Shown one piece after another: positions 34,500-43,920 of a DNA stretch of 64,000 nt. The translations under genes were made by a program, and so were the position numbers. The stretch's first letter is position 1; each line of letters opens with the position of its first letter. The notes beneath the pieces were generated by a model, which was not told the origin of the DNA, did not search any database, and was given only the letters and a program-made list of their open reading frames with translations. This stretch comes from Kineococcus endophyticus (GTDB lineage Bacteria > Actinomycetota > Actinomycetes > Actinomycetales > Kineococcaceae). The stretch lies in the NCBI RefSeq assembly GCF_040796495.1, contig NZ_JBFNQN010000002.1:310001-374000 (forward strand), written 5' to 3'.

Positions 34500-37145
34500 T
34501 CAGATCGAGACGGCGCTCTCCGCCCGCCGCACGACGAGCCCGGAGGAACTCGACGCGGGGTCGTCGAGGTCGAAGCTGCCGCGCGCGACGTCCACCTCGA
34601 CGGTGTCACCGTCGCGGACCTCCCCGGACAGGATCGCCCTGGCCAGGCGGTCGCCGATCTCGCGCTGCACGAGGCGGCGCAGCGGCCGGGCCCCGTAGGC
34701 GGGGTCGTAGCCGGTGAGGGCCAGCCAGTCCTTCGCCGCGTCGCTCACGTCGAGGACGAGGCGGCGGTCGGCGAGGCGCTCGGCCATCTTCTGCACCTGC
34801 AGGTCGACGATCCGGGACAGTTCCTGCGTCGACAGCGGGTCGAACACCACGACGTCGTCGAGGCGGTTGAGGAACTCCGGCTTGAAGTTGGCCCGGACCG
34901 CCGTCATGACGGCGTCGTGCTTGGTGGCCTGGGACAGTTCCGGGTCGACGAGGAACTGCGACCCGAGGTTCGACGTCAGCACGAGGATGACGTTGCGGAA
35001 GTCCACCGTACGGCCCTGGCCGTCGGTGAGGCGACCGTCGTCGAGGACCTGCAGGAGGATGTCGAACACCTCCGGGTGGGCCTTCTCCACCTCGTCGAGC
35101 AGGACGACCGAGTAGGGCCGGCGCCGGACGGCCTCGGTGAGCTGGCCACCCTCCTCGTACCCGACGTACCCCGGAGGGGCACCGACGAGCCGCGCGACGG
35201 CGTGCTTCTCGGAGTACTCGCTCATGTCGATGCGGACCATGGCGCGCTCGTCGTCGAAGAGGAAGTCGGCCAGGGCCTTGGCCAGTTCCGTCTTCCCGAC
35301 GCCGGTGGGGCCGAGGAACAGGAACGAGCCGGTCGGCCGGTCGGGGTCGTTGACCCCGGCCCGCGAGCGCCGGACGGCGTCCGAGACGGCCTGCACCGCA
35401 GCGGTCTGACCGATGAGCCGGGCGCCGAGGAACTCCTCCATGCGCAGCAGTTTCTCGGTCTCGCCCTCCAGGAGTCGTCCGGCGGGGATGCCCGTCCAGC
35501 CCGCGATCACCTCGGCGATGTCGTCGGGCCCGACCTCGTCGGCGACCATCGGGGCACTCCCTCCGGTCGACGATGCGACGTCCTGCTCGGCGGCCTGCGC
35601 CTGGGCGAGTTCCGCCTCGAGGGAGGGGATCTTGCCGTAGAGGATCTCGCTGGCCGCGCCGAGGTCGCCCTCGCGCTGGAGGCGTTCGGCCTGGGAGCGC
35701 AGTTCGTCGACCTGGTGCTTGAGGTCGCCGACGCGGTTGAGACCGGCCTTCTCCTGCTCCCAGCGGGCGGTGAGGGCGGTCAGCTGCTCCTGCTTGTCGG
35801 CGAGGTTCTGGCGCAGGGCGTCGAGGCGTTCGCGGCTGGCGACGTCGTCCTCCTTGCCGAGGGCGAGTTCCTCCATCTTCATGCGGTCCACGGCGCGGCG
35901 GAGCTCGTCGATCTCGATGGGCGAGGAGTCGATCTCCATGCGCAGCCGGGACGCGGCCTCGTCGACGAGGTCGATGGCCTTGTCCGGCAGCTGACGTCCC
36001 GTGATGTAGCGGTCGGACAGGGTGGCGGCGGCGACCAGGGCGGCGTCGGAGATGGCGACCTTGTGGTGCGCCTCGTACCGTTCGCGCAGCCCGCGCAGGA
36101 TGCCGATGGTGTCCGGCACCGAGGGTTCGCCGACGAACACCTGCTGGAACCGGCGTTCGAGGGCGGGGTCCTTCTCGATGCGCTCGCGGTACTCGTCGAG
36201 GGTGGTCGCCCCGACGAGGCGGAGCTGCCCGCGCGCCAGCATGGGTTTGAGCATGTTCCCGGCGTCCATGGCGCCCTCGCCGGCGCCCGCGCCGACGACG
36301 GTGTGCAGTTCGTCGATGAACGTGACGACCTGCCCGTCGGACCCCTGGATCTCGGCGAGGACGGCCTTGAGGCGCTCCTCGAACTCACCGCGGTACTTCG
36401 CGCCGGCGACCATCGAGGCGATGTCGAGCGAGATCAACCGCTTGCCTCGCAGGGACTCCGGGACGTCGCCGGCGACGATGCGCTGGGCCAGGCCCTCGAC
36501 GACGGCGGTCTTGCCGACGCCGGCCTCGCCGATGAGGACGGGGTTGTTCTTGGTGCGGCGCGACAGCACCTGCACGACGCGGCGGATCTCGGCGTCGCGG
36601 CCGATGACCGGGTCGAGGCGGCCCTCGCGGGCCTGCGCCGTGAGGTCGATGCCGTACTTCTCCAGCGACTTGTAGGTGCCCTCGGGGTCCGGCGAGGTCA
36701 CCTTCGCGCCGCCGCGGACCGACGGCAGCGCGTCGAGCAGCGCGTCGCGGGTGGCGCCGACGGCGCGCAGCGCCTCCCCGGCCGCGGAGGTCGAGGCGGC
36801 GGCCCCGAGCAGGAGGTGCTCGGTCGAGACGTAGGCGTCGTCGAGCACGCGCGCCTCGTCCCCGGCGGCCTGCATGAGCTGCAGGGCGGGGCGGGACAAC
36901 TGCGGCTGGCTGACGTTGCTGCCCGAAGCGCTGGGCAGCGACGCCAGCGCGCCGTCGACGCGGCGGAGGACGAGCGCCTGGTCGGCGCCGACGGCGGCGA
37001 GCAGGTGCCCGGCGACGCCGTTCTCCTGCCCCAGCAGCGCGGCGAGGACGTGCAGCGGTTCGACCTGGGCGTGACCGGCGGAGGTGGCGCGACCGACCGC
37101 ATCGGCCAGCGCCTCCTGGGCGCGAGTGGTGAGCTTGAGGTCCAC
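34500..37145 (-). CDS. clpB: ATP-dependent disaggregase ClpB
   Basis: Hexameric Hsp100 chaperone of 881 aa that resolves aggregates with DnaK. Clp N domain (1-145), first AAA+ with [18 protein letters not shown] (about 205-222), coiled M domain (about 405-525), second AAA+ with [15 protein letters not shown] (about 610-624) and the D2-small domain. GTG 37145 has GGAGG 6 nt upstream. A HAIR element in the promoter points to HspR control. Confidence 0.95.
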   Translation of the reverse strand: MDLKLTTRAQEALADAVGRATSAGHAQVEPLHVLAALLGQENGVAGHLLAAVGADQALVLRRVDGALASLPSASGSNVSQPQLSRPALQLMQAAGDEARVLDDAYVSTEHLLLGAAASTSAAGEALRAVGATRDALLDALPSVRGGAKVTSPDPEGTYKSLEKYGIDLTAQAREGRLDPVIGRDAEIRRVVQVLSRRTKNNPVLIGEAGVGKTAVVEGLAQRIVAGDVPESLRGKRLISLDIASMVAGAKYRGEFEERLKAVLAEIQGSDGQVVTFIDELHTVVGAGAGEGAMDAGNMLKPMLARGQLRLVGATTLDEYRERIEKDPALERRFQQVFVGEPSVPDTIGILRGLRERYEAHHKVAISDAALVAAATLSDRYITGRQLPDKAIDLVDEAASRLRMEIDSSPIEIDELRRAVDRMKMEELALGKEDDVASRERLDALRQNLADKQEQLTALTARWEQEKAGLNRVGDLKHQVDELRSQAERLQREGDLGAASEILYGKIPSLEAELAQAQAAEQDVASSTGGSAPMVADEVGPDDIAEVIAGWTGIPAGRLLEGETEKLLRMEEFLGARLIGQTAAVQAVSDAVRRSRAGVNDPDRPTGSFLFLGPTGVGKTELAKALADFLFDDERAMVRIDMSEYSEKHAVARLVGAPPGYVGYEEGGQLTEAVRRRPYSVVLLDEVEKAHPEVFDILLQVLDDGRLTDGQGRTVDFRNVILVLTSNLGSQFLVDPELSQATKHDAVMTAVRANFKPEFLNRLDDVVVFDPLSTQELSRIVDLQVQKMAERLADRRLVLDVSDAAKDWLALTGYDPAYGARPLRRLVQREIGDRLARAILSGEVRDGDTVEVDVARGSFDLDDPASSSSGLVVRRAESAVSI

Positions 37146-37197
37146 GGACTACCTCCAGACGGTGTGGACTGACGACACTGGTGACAACTCTGCCAGA

Positions 37198-37218
37198 CTT
37201 GAGCTTGTTCCGCTCAAC
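37198..37218. promoter_or_regulatory. HAIR element (HspR operator) upstream of clpB
   Basis: CTTGAGC, 7 nt, GCTCAAC: one mismatch per arm from the consensus CTTGAGT-N7-ACTCAAG. It lies 53-73 bp before the clpB start, and its arm contains TTGAGC, a possible -35 with CAGAGT as -10 18 nt on. The berberine-bridge gene on the other strand starts only 30 bp away and may also be affected. Confidence 0.8.
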
Positions 37219-37247
37219 TCTGGCGGGCTCGTCACCCGGGGAGCACA

Positions 37248-38807
37248 GTGGGGCGGGTGGAGAACGCGCACCGACCCGCACGTCCGACGCGCCGCGCCCT
37301 CCTGGCCGGGGGCCTCGCGCTCGCCACGGCCGGGTGCACGGCCGGCACCCCCAGCTCCCCGTCCGGTCCGGCCACCTCCAGCGGTTCCCCCGGCGGTTCC
37401 TCGTCGCCGAACTGGGGTTCCCTGCGCGTCTCCGGCGGCGTCAGCCTGCGCGGCGCGTCGGGCTACGCCGACGGCTACGACGTCTCGACGCTGCTCTACA
37501 ACCCGCGCTTCTCCCCTGCGCCGCAGGCGGTCGCGCACTGCAGGGACGCCGACGACGTCGCCGCCTGCGTGCGCTTCGCCGCGGACGGCGGGGTCCCGCT
37601 GCGCCTGCGCAACGGCGGGCACTCCTACGGCGGCTGGTCCGCCGGCGACGGGCTGGTGGCCGACCTGTCGCCCATGGCGGCCGTCGAGGTCGACCGGGAC
37701 GCGCGGACGGCCCGGGTGGGGGCGGGGGCGCGGCTGATCGACGTCTACGCGGCGCTCGGCGCGGCGGGCGTCGCGGTGGGCGCCGGGTCCTGCCCGACCG
37801 TGGGGGTCAGCGGGCTCACGCTCGGCGGTGGCGTCGGCGTGCTCGCCCGCTCGTTCGGCCTGACCTGCGACCAGGTCACCGCGGTCGACGTCGTCACGGC
37901 CGACGGCCGGGCCCGCGCGGTCGGCGTCGACAGCACCGACGGCGACGACGCGGACCTGTTCTGGGCGCTGCGCGGCGGGGGTGGGGGCATCGCGGCCGTG
38001 ACGTCGTGGACGTTCTCCGTGCGACCCGCGCCGGAGGTGGCGGTGTTCTTCGCGCGGTGGCCGCTGTCGGAGGGTTCCGACGTGCTCGCGGCCTGGCAGC
38101 GCTGGCAGGCCGACGCCCCTCGCGAGCTCTGGTCGACCTGCAAGCTCCTGCGCAACCCCGACGACGGCGACCGCGTCCAGGTCTCCGGCACGTGGACGGG
38201 CGGCGGCGCGCCGGACCTGTCGGGCCTGCTCGCCGACCTGCCCGCTCCGGCGTCCCGGTCGGGCAAGCGGCTGCCCTACACCGCGGCGATGGCCTACGAG
38301 GCCGGGTGTTCCGGGCTGGACGCGGACGCCTGCACGACCAGAGCGCTCGACGCCGAGCACCGGCAGCCGTTCGCGGCGACCAGCTCGATGCTGCCGCAGG
38401 CCCTGCCGCAGGCCGGTCTCGACGCGGCCCTGGCTGCGGTGCAGGCCATCTCGCTGCCGCGGGGCGCCGTCGAGGCCGGGATGTCGTTCGACGCCCTCGG
38501 CGGGGCCGTCGCCGACGTCGCCCCGGACGCGACGGCGTTCCCGTGGCGGACGGCCCTGGCCACGGTCCAGCACACGGCGACGTGGACGGGCACGGGGGAC
38601 GCGGCCGCGTTCGACGCCGGCGTCGCCGGGACCCGGGAGGCGTTGCGGGAGTGGACCGGCGGGTCGGCGTACGTGAACTACGCCGACCCCGGCCTGCCGG
38701 ACCGGGCGCAGGCCTGCTGGGGACCGAACCGCGCGCGGTTGCAGCAGGTCGCGGCCGCGGTGGACCCCGACGGCCTCTTCGCCTTCCCCGGCGGGATCAG
38801 GATCTGA
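37248..38807 (+). CDS. secreted FAD-linked oxidase, berberine-bridge-enzyme type
   Basis: Exported flavoenzyme of 519 aa. Residues 1-30 form a twin-arginine lipoprotein signal (RRALLAGGLALATAGC, Cys at about 29). The FAD domain has LRNGGHSYGGW (His for covalent FAD, about 122) and CPTVGVSGLTLGGGVG (Cys for the second bond, about 182), so bicovalent flavin is likely; the BBE C-terminal segment YVNYADPGL is present, with CWGPNRARLQQVAAAVDPDGLF. Oxidises sugars or alcohol-type substrates in this family. GTG has GGGGAG upstream. Confidence 0.88.
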   Translation: MGRVENAHRPARPTRRALLAGGLALATAGCTAGTPSSPSGPATSSGSPGGSSSPNWGSLRVSGGVSLRGASGYADGYDVSTLLYNPRFSPAPQAVAHCRDADDVAACVRFAADGGVPLRLRNGGHSYGGWSAGDGLVADLSPMAAVEVDRDARTARVGAGARLIDVYAALGAAGVAVGAGSCPTVGVSGLTLGGGVGVLARSFGLTCDQVTAVDVVTADGRARAVGVDSTDGDDADLFWALRGGGGGIAAVTSWTFSVRPAPEVAVFFARWPLSEGSDVLAAWQRWQADAPRELWSTCKLLRNPDDGDRVQVSGTWTGGGAPDLSGLLADLPAPASRSGKRLPYTAAMAYEAGCSGLDADACTTRALDAEHRQPFAATSSMLPQALPQAGLDAALAAVQAISLPRGAVEAGMSFDALGGAVADVAPDATAFPWRTALATVQHTATWTGTGDAAAFDAGVAGTREALREWTGGSAYVNYADPGLPDRAQACWGPNRARLQQVAAAVDPDGLFAFPGGIRI

Positions 38808-38809
38808 GG

Positions 38810-39325
38810 TCAGGCGGCGGAGCAGCCCGGACCGTGCACGTCGGCGTACTGCGCGGCGTCGGCCAGGACGGCCTGCGACACGCTCGGCGTCCCGCCGACG
38901 ACGACGAGAGTGCACGGACGCAGCCGCTGCAGCTCCGTGCGGGTGGCCTCCGGCAGGCGGTCGCGCTCGGTGAGCAGCACGGGGCCGGTGCCCTGGGCGG
39001 ACGGGCCGAGCGCGAGGGCGTCCGGCAGCGCGGTGCCCGAGGCGAGGAACACCACGGAGGCGTTCTCCGACGACCACCCGAGTTCCCGGGAGACCGCGGC
39101 GGCCGTGGCGTAGCGGTCGGCGCCGGCGATGCGCACCACGGTCGGGGTGGAACTGCCGGTCTGGGAGGTGGCCGCGGTCGACAGGCCGTGCGTCACGAGC
39201 GGGGACAAGACGCGGCTGCCACGGCTGAGGTGCGGGGCGTCGGCCGCCGAGGCCGAACCGGCCCCCACGACGGTGACCCCGGCGAGCCCGACGGCGGCGA
39301 GGGTGGCGAGGGTTCGGGTGCGCAC
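38810..39325 (-). CDS. secreted CWB2 (cell wall binding repeat 2) protein
   Basis: Protein of 171 aa with a signal peptide (VRTRTLATLAAVGLAGVTVVGAGSASA, about 1-28) and one to two CWB2 units (VRIAGADRYATAAAVSREL, VVFLASGTALPDALALGP, LVVVGGTPSVSQAVL). Such repeats anchor proteins to the wall; here no other domain is present. GTG 39325 is preceded by GGAG and 6 nt. Confidence 0.82.
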   Translation of the reverse strand: MRTRTLATLAAVGLAGVTVVGAGSASAADAPHLSRGSRVLSPLVTHGLSTAATSQTGSSTPTVVRIAGADRYATAAAVSRELGWSSENASVVFLASGTALPDALALGPSAQGTGPVLLTERDRLPEATRTELQRLRPCTLVVVGGTPSVSQAVLADAAQYADVHGPGCSAA

Positions 39326-39667
39326 GGCGATCTCCAGGTGTTCGGCTGGCCAGGTCTCGAGGCCGGGGTCCGAGCAGGTTCGCCGTTCCCCGCCGGGCCG
39401 CGTTCCCGTCGGCGCTCGTGGGCACGGCCGCTCGGGGGACCACACCACTCGACTCCGCCGCCCCGCTCCGGAACGTGACGGAGGAGGCACGGATCGTCAG
39501 GTTCACGGAGGATCGCACCCACGCCCGCTGTCCCCCGAAAGGGGCGAGGCGAACTGCCCCGCAGCCCTTCCGCGCACTGGGACCCAGGCTTACGTTGTCC
39601 CTCGCCCGAAGACGTCGAGGCGGCCCCGACTCGACGCCGTCCCGACGTCCGGAAGCGGTCAACGGCG
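39326..39667. other. 342-bp divergent intergenic region
   Basis: No gene could be supported. It holds a CCCC-GAAA-GGGG hairpin at 39533-39544 and TACGTT at 39591-39596, a possible plus-strand -10 about 70 bp before the hydrolase start. If the CWB2 gene is transcribed from the far side it would have a leader of up to 260 nt with several GC-rich stems. Confidence 0.4.
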
Positions 39668-40528
39668 ATGTGCACGCAGATGAGCAGCGAGACGTCCACC
39701 ACCCTCGTCCCGACCCGGCTGGGCCGGTTGGCCGTCCGCACCGTGGGTGACGGGCCCACGGCCGTCCTGTGGCACAGCATGTTCGTCGACTCCCGCAGCT
39801 TCGACCGGGTGTCGGCCGACCTCGGACGGGAGCGGCGGCTCGTGCTCGTCGACGGGCCCGGCTGGGGGGCCAGCGACCCGCTCGAGCGGCGCACGACGAT
39901 GGCGCAGTGCGCCCTGGCCGCCGAGGACCTCCTCGACGCGCTCGCCGAGCGCGGCGTCGTCGACCCCGGCCCGGTGGACTGGGTCGGGAACGCGTGGGGC
40001 GGTCACGTCGGGTACCGCCTCGCCGGGACCCGGCCGGCCCGGTTGCGGACCCTCGTCGCGGCGAGCGCCCCGACGTTCCCCCTGCCGGAGTCCCGCCGCC
40101 GCACCCTGGGACTCCTCAGCCACGTCGTCGAGCGCACGGGTCCGCGCGGTCCGCTGCGTTCGGCGGTCGTCTCCGCGCAGCTCACGGACGCGACGCGCGA
40201 GCACGACCCGGCCGCCGTCGGCGTCGTCAACGCCTGCCTCGACGACGCCCGGCCCCGCAGCGTCGCGGAGACGCTGCGGTCGTTCGTCGTCGGCAGGTCC
40301 GACCTCGGGAGCGAACTGCGCCGCTCCCCCGTGCCCGTGCTGCTGCTCGCCGGCGACGACCGCGGTGACCTCACGCCGGAGCAGGCGCGCGAGAGCGCGG
40401 CCGACTGCGCCGACGCGCGGGTCGTCGTCGTCCCCGGCGCCCGCACGCTGCTGCCGCTGGAACGTCCCGGGGAGTTCTCCGCGGCCGTGCTGCAGTTCTG
40501 GGAGCGGCACCCCCCTCGACCCCGCTGA
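39668..40528 (+). CDS. alpha/beta-hydrolase-fold protein lacking catalytic residues
   Basis: Protein of 286 aa with a full hydrolase core: VLWHSMFVDSRSFDRV (oxyanion region), LVLVDGPGWGASDP, VDWVGNAWGGHVGYRLA and VPVLLLAGDDRGDLTPEQ. At the nucleophile elbow G-x-S-x-G-G the Ser is replaced by Ala (GNAWGG). Near the C-terminus the usual G-H-x-x-x-x-E-x-P reads ARTLLPLERP, so the catalytic His is also missing. It is probably a pseudoenzyme. A start at ATG 39680 is possible. Confidence 0.75.
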   Translation: MCTQMSSETSTTLVPTRLGRLAVRTVGDGPTAVLWHSMFVDSRSFDRVSADLGRERRLVLVDGPGWGASDPLERRTTMAQCALAAEDLLDALAERGVVDPGPVDWVGNAWGGHVGYRLAGTRPARLRTLVAASAPTFPLPESRRRTLGLLSHVVERTGPRGPLRSAVVSAQLTDATREHDPAAVGVVNACLDDARPRSVAETLRSFVVGRSDLGSELRRSPVPVLLLAGDDRGDLTPEQARESAADCADARVVVVPGARTLLPLERPGEFSAAVLQFWERHPPRPR

Positions 40529-40548
40529 GCGGACACCGTGGCGGCGGG

Positions 40549-40554
40549 GAGACT
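40549..40554 (+). promoter_or_regulatory. -10 box of leaderless rnz transcript
   Basis: GAGACT, then 6 nt, then GTG at 40561; a weaker match than the TAnnnT boxes. Confidence 0.4.
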
Positions 40555-40560
40555 GGGGCC

Positions 40561-41511
40561 GTGAGCCTGGGCAGCGGACCGCGCGAACTCGTCGTCCTCG
40601 GCACCGCAGGCGCCGTCCCCACCCGCGAGCGCAACCACAACGGGTACCTCCTGCGCTGGGACGGCACGTCCGTCCTCTTCGACCCCGGCGAGGGGATCCA
40701 GCGGCAGATGCTGCACGCGGGGGTGTCCTCACCGCGCATCGAGCGGATCTGCGTCACCCACCGGCACAACGACCACTGCCTCGGCGTGCCCGGGGTGCTG
40801 AACCGGATGGCGCAGGACCGGCCGGGCCGCGAGGTGACGGTGCACGGTCCCGAGGACGCCTTCGAGCACCTGCGAGCCCTCGCCGTCGTCGCGCAGGCGA
40901 ACGTGCGCGTCACGGTCCAGGGGCACCCGGCCCTCGAGGAGGACGTGCCCGTCGCCGACGTCGCCGGGTCCGCCCTGACGGCCCGGGCCCTGGACCACCG
41001 CGTCCCGGCGCTCGGGTACCGGCTGGTCGAACCCGAGCACGTCACGTTCTCGCCCGACGCCCTGCGAGCCGCGGGGATCACCGGTCCCGACGTGGGTCGC
41101 CTGCAGCGCGAGGGGGAACTGCGCGGGGTGCGGCTGGCCGACGTCAGCACCCGCCGCCGGGGGCAGGTGTTCGCGTTCGTCATGGACACCCGGCTCTGCC
41201 CGTCGGTCTCCGAGGTGGTCCGCGACGCCGACCTCGCCGTGCTGGAGTGCACGTTCACCGACCGGGACGCCGACCTCGCCCTGGCCCGCGGCCACCTCAC
41301 CGCGCGGCAGGCCGGGGAGACCGCGGCCCGCGCGGGCGTCCGGTCGCTCGTCCTGACCCACGTCTCGGCCCGCTACGACGGGGCGGAGCTGGAGGAGGAG
41401 GCGCGCGCCGCCGTGGCCGCCGTCGGCGGGCGGACCACGGTGCGGGTGGTGCGGGACCTCGACGTCGTCCCGGTGCCACCGCGCGCCGAGCGCAGTAGCG
41501 TCGCGGCATGA
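40561..41511 (+). CDS. rnz: ribonuclease Z (tRNA 3' endonuclease)
   Basis: Metallo-beta-lactamase nuclease of 316 aa that trims tRNA 3' trailers. The signature T-H-R-H-N-D-H (about 67-73, HxHxDH) is complete, with LFDPGEGIQRQM before it, ALDHRVPALGYRL (His, about 149) and LVLTHVSARY (His, about 275); the PxKxRN-type arm is represented by GELRGVRL. Its TGA overlaps the following 37-aa gene. Confidence 0.87.
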   Translation: MSLGSGPRELVVLGTAGAVPTRERNHNGYLLRWDGTSVLFDPGEGIQRQMLHAGVSSPRIERICVTHRHNDHCLGVPGVLNRMAQDRPGREVTVHGPEDAFEHLRALAVVAQANVRVTVQGHPALEEDVPVADVAGSALTARALDHRVPALGYRLVEPEHVTFSPDALRAAGITGPDVGRLQREGELRGVRLADVSTRRRGQVFAFVMDTRLCPSVSEVVRDADLAVLECTFTDRDADLALARGHLTARQAGETAARAGVRSLVLTHVSARYDGAELEEEARAAVAAVGGRTTVRVVRDLDVVPVPPRAERSSVAA

Positions 41512-41621
41512 GCCAGCCCGCGTTCGACCCCGACGACCCGCCCGTCCCCGAGCTCGAGCAGGACGAGGACGTCCCGCCGCGCCCGGAGGAGGAGGTCGCG
41601 GACGACCTGGACCGCGACTGA
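41508..41621 (+). CDS. 37-aa highly acidic peptide
   Basis: ATG at 41508 overlaps the rnz stop (ATGA). The peptide MSQPAFDPDDPPVPELEQ... continues to ...DDLDRD and has about 14 acidic residues and 8 prolines in 37, likely disordered. TAGCGT at 41496-41501 stands 6 nt before the ATG, so it could also have its own leaderless transcript inside rnz. Function unknown. Confidence 0.55.
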   Translation: MSQPAFDPDDPPVPELEQDEDVPPRPEEEVADDLDRD

Positions 41622-41739
41622 CCGGCCCGCCGCTCACCCGGTAGCCGGGGCGGGGTCCGGAGGGGGTGCCGACCGGCGCCGGTGCACCCCGGGACGGCCG
41701 CAGCGTCCGGGAGCGCCGGAGGACAGGAGCGCGACCGCG

Positions 41740-43347
41740 GTGATCGACCCGCTCGCCACAGCGCTGTGCGCGGCGTTCGTCGTCGCCGCCCTGCTCAACC
41801 TCGTGACGGCCGCCATCGCCTGGCGCCACCGCTCCGCCACCCCGGCAGCAGGCGCTCTGGTCGGTGCGGCGGCGAGCCTCACGCTGTGGTCGGCCGTCGG
41901 GGCTCCGCTGAGCTTCCCGGTCGCCCGGGCCGTGCACGACGCCCTCGTCTACGTGTCGTTCGTCGGCATCCTCGGCGCCGTCGTCAGCCTGTACCTGCTC
42001 GCCCGGTTCGCCTGCGACCCGCACTTCCGTCCCCGTCGACGGCACACCGCGTTCCTCGCCGGCGTCCCCGCCGCCATCCTGGTCGCCGTCGCGACGGACC
42101 CGTGGCACCACCTCGTGTTCAGCCGGATCGTGCCGCTGGACCGGTTCCCGTGGTTCCGCGACGAGTTCGGTCCCCTGTTCTGGGTCCACACCGCCTGGTG
42201 CTACCTCGTGCTGGGCCTGGCGTTCCGGCGGCTGGCCGTCGCGTGGTGGCACGGATCGGCCGTGCTGCGCCGGCAACTCGGGCTCCTGCTGGTGGCCGGG
42301 GTCGTCCCGCTGGCCGGGAACGTCGTGGTGCTGGCGGGTTCCACGGCGCTGTCCGGGCGCGACCTGACGCCGTTGTTCTTCACCGTCACCGCGCTCCTGG
42401 ACGCGTACGCACTGCTGCGGGCCGGACTGCTGCGCGTCGTCCCCGTCGCCCGGGAACGCGTGCTCGAAACGGTCCAGGACGCGATCGTCGTGGTGGACGC
42501 CGGGGGTTCGGTCGTCGACGTCAACGGCGCGGGTCGGCGTTACCTGCGGACGCGGCGACCGGACCTGCCCGACGATCCCGTCGGGCTGCCCGCGTCCTTG
42601 TTCCTCACCCCTCGCGCCCTCGGGGAACTCCCGTCGGAGGGCCTGAGCTACGCCATCGGCTACGCCGGCGGACTGCACCTCGACGTGCGCATCAGCCCCC
42701 TGGTCGACCGGCGCGGCCGGGAACTCGGACGGGTCGTCGTCGGCCGCGACATCACCGAACTCGTCCAGGCCCGCGAGCGGCTCGAGGAACAGGTGGCCGT
42801 GGCCGAGGAACTGCGCGCCCGGCTCGCGGAGGAGGCCGTCCGCGACCCGCTCACGAGGCTGCACAACCGACGCCACTTCGACCCCGCGGCCGCCGCCCTC
42901 GTGGCGGGAGCGCACCGGGCGCCCGTGGGGATGCTGGTCCTCGACGTCGACCACTTCAAGCAGGTCAACGACACCCACGGGCACGCCACCGGCGACCGCG
43001 TCCTGGTCGAGATCGCCGGGATCCTCGCGGCGTCCGCCCGCCCCGGCGACCTCGTCGCCCGCACCGGTGGCGAGGAGTTCGTCCTCGTCCTGCCCGGTGC
43101 GGACGAACGGGTCCTCGCCGCCCGCGCGGAACAGTTGCGAGCCGCGTGCGCGGGGGCGTGCATCCCGGTCGACGACCCGGCGTCCGCCTCCGTCCGCCCC
43201 ACCGTGTCCATCGGCACCGCCGTCGCCCCGCGCGACGGGACCGACGCGCCCGGGTTGCTGGCGGCCGCCGACCGCGCGCTGTACGCCGCGAAGGCGGCGG
43301 GGCGGAACCGTGTGGTCGCGGCGGACGGGACCTCCCCGGGGCGCTGA
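41740..43347 (+). CDS. 7TM-PAS-GGDEF diguanylate cyclase
   Basis: Membrane-bound protein of 535 aa that probably makes cyclic di-GMP. Seven helices (about 5-235) match the 7TM sensor found in some histidine kinases, then a PAS domain (about 243-345) and a GGDEF domain (about 365-525). The active-site loop is RTGGEEFVLVLP, an accepted GGEEF form, with DVDHFKQVNDTHGHATGD intact; no RxxD inhibitory site is obvious before it. No EAL domain. Confidence 0.9.
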   Translation: MIDPLATALCAAFVVAALLNLVTAAIAWRHRSATPAAGALVGAAASLTLWSAVGAPLSFPVARAVHDALVYVSFVGILGAVVSLYLLARFACDPHFRPRRRHTAFLAGVPAAILVAVATDPWHHLVFSRIVPLDRFPWFRDEFGPLFWVHTAWCYLVLGLAFRRLAVAWWHGSAVLRRQLGLLLVAGVVPLAGNVVVLAGSTALSGRDLTPLFFTVTALLDAYALLRAGLLRVVPVARERVLETVQDAIVVVDAGGSVVDVNGAGRRYLRTRRPDLPDDPVGLPASLFLTPRALGELPSEGLSYAIGYAGGLHLDVRISPLVDRRGRELGRVVVGRDITELVQARERLEEQVAVAEELRARLAEEAVRDPLTRLHNRRHFDPAAAALVAGAHRAPVGMLVLDVDHFKQVNDTHGHATGDRVLVEIAGILAASARPGDLVARTGGEEFVLVLPGADERVLAARAEQLRAACAGACIPVDDPASASVRPTVSIGTAVAPRDGTDAPGLLAAADRALYAAKAAGRNRVVAADGTSPGR

Positions 43348-43411
43348 GGGCCCCGGCCGCGTCGACACCCGGACCTGTGCCTGGCGGCGCGGTTCCTGGC
43401 ACCATCGCCGG

Positions 43412-43912
43412 ATGAGGTTCCTGCACGGTGCGGTCGGCCTGGTCACGGTCGTCGCCGGCCCGCTGCTGCTCACCTCGGCTAGTGCGTTCCCGAGGCCGAC
43501 ACCGGTCACTTCCGAGCGGTGCTTCGGCGGTGCGGTGTACGAGTCGATCTCCGGTTCTCCCGACGCCCACCAGCTGTTCGAGGAGTACCTGCGCGGCGCC
43601 CGCAGCACCCTCGAGGACCTCCACGTCCGGGCCCCGCAGCTCACCGACGACCCGTACTTCTCCGGCATCCTCAGCCGGGCCGAGGGGGACGTCGAAGCCT
43701 TCACGGCCCTGTCCGAGGTCACCCGCGCCACCCCGCGCCCGCCCGTGGACCAGCCACTGCGCGCCGTCGACGCGGACGGCCGGCTCATAGCGGAGGTCAG
43801 GTTCAGCTCGTGGATCTTCGACGAGCAAGGCAGCTACGCGATCGACTCGGCCACGCTGCCCGACCCGGGGCGGGACCCCGCGGAGGGTTGCCGCCAGCGG
43901 ACGACTCGCTGA
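43412..43912 (+). CDS. small secreted protein, unknown
   Basis: Protein of 166 aa with a signal peptide (MRFLHGAVGLVTVVAGPLLLTSASA, about 1-25) and a mature part with two Cys (CFGG near residue 37; C near 159) that may pair. No family recognised. ATG is 6 nt after CACCAT, a weak leaderless pattern. Confidence 0.6.
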   Translation: MRFLHGAVGLVTVVAGPLLLTSASAFPRPTPVTSERCFGGAVYESISGSPDAHQLFEEYLRGARSTLEDLHVRAPQLTDDPYFSGILSRAEGDVEAFTALSEVTRATPRPPVDQPLRAVDADGRLIAEVRFSSWIFDEQGSYAIDSATLPDPGRDPAEGCRQRTTR

Positions 43913-43920
43913 GCCCGCGG

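Noticed and set aside
39668-40528. Frameshift or pseudogene explanation for the missing catalytic residues
   Set aside because: The frame is intact with normal codon bias and conserved fold segments on both sides of each substituted position.
40729-43788. 1019-codon minus-strand open frame opposite rnz and the GGDEF gene
   Set aside because: High-GC shadow of well-recognised plus-strand genes; composition is biased and no domain is recognisable.
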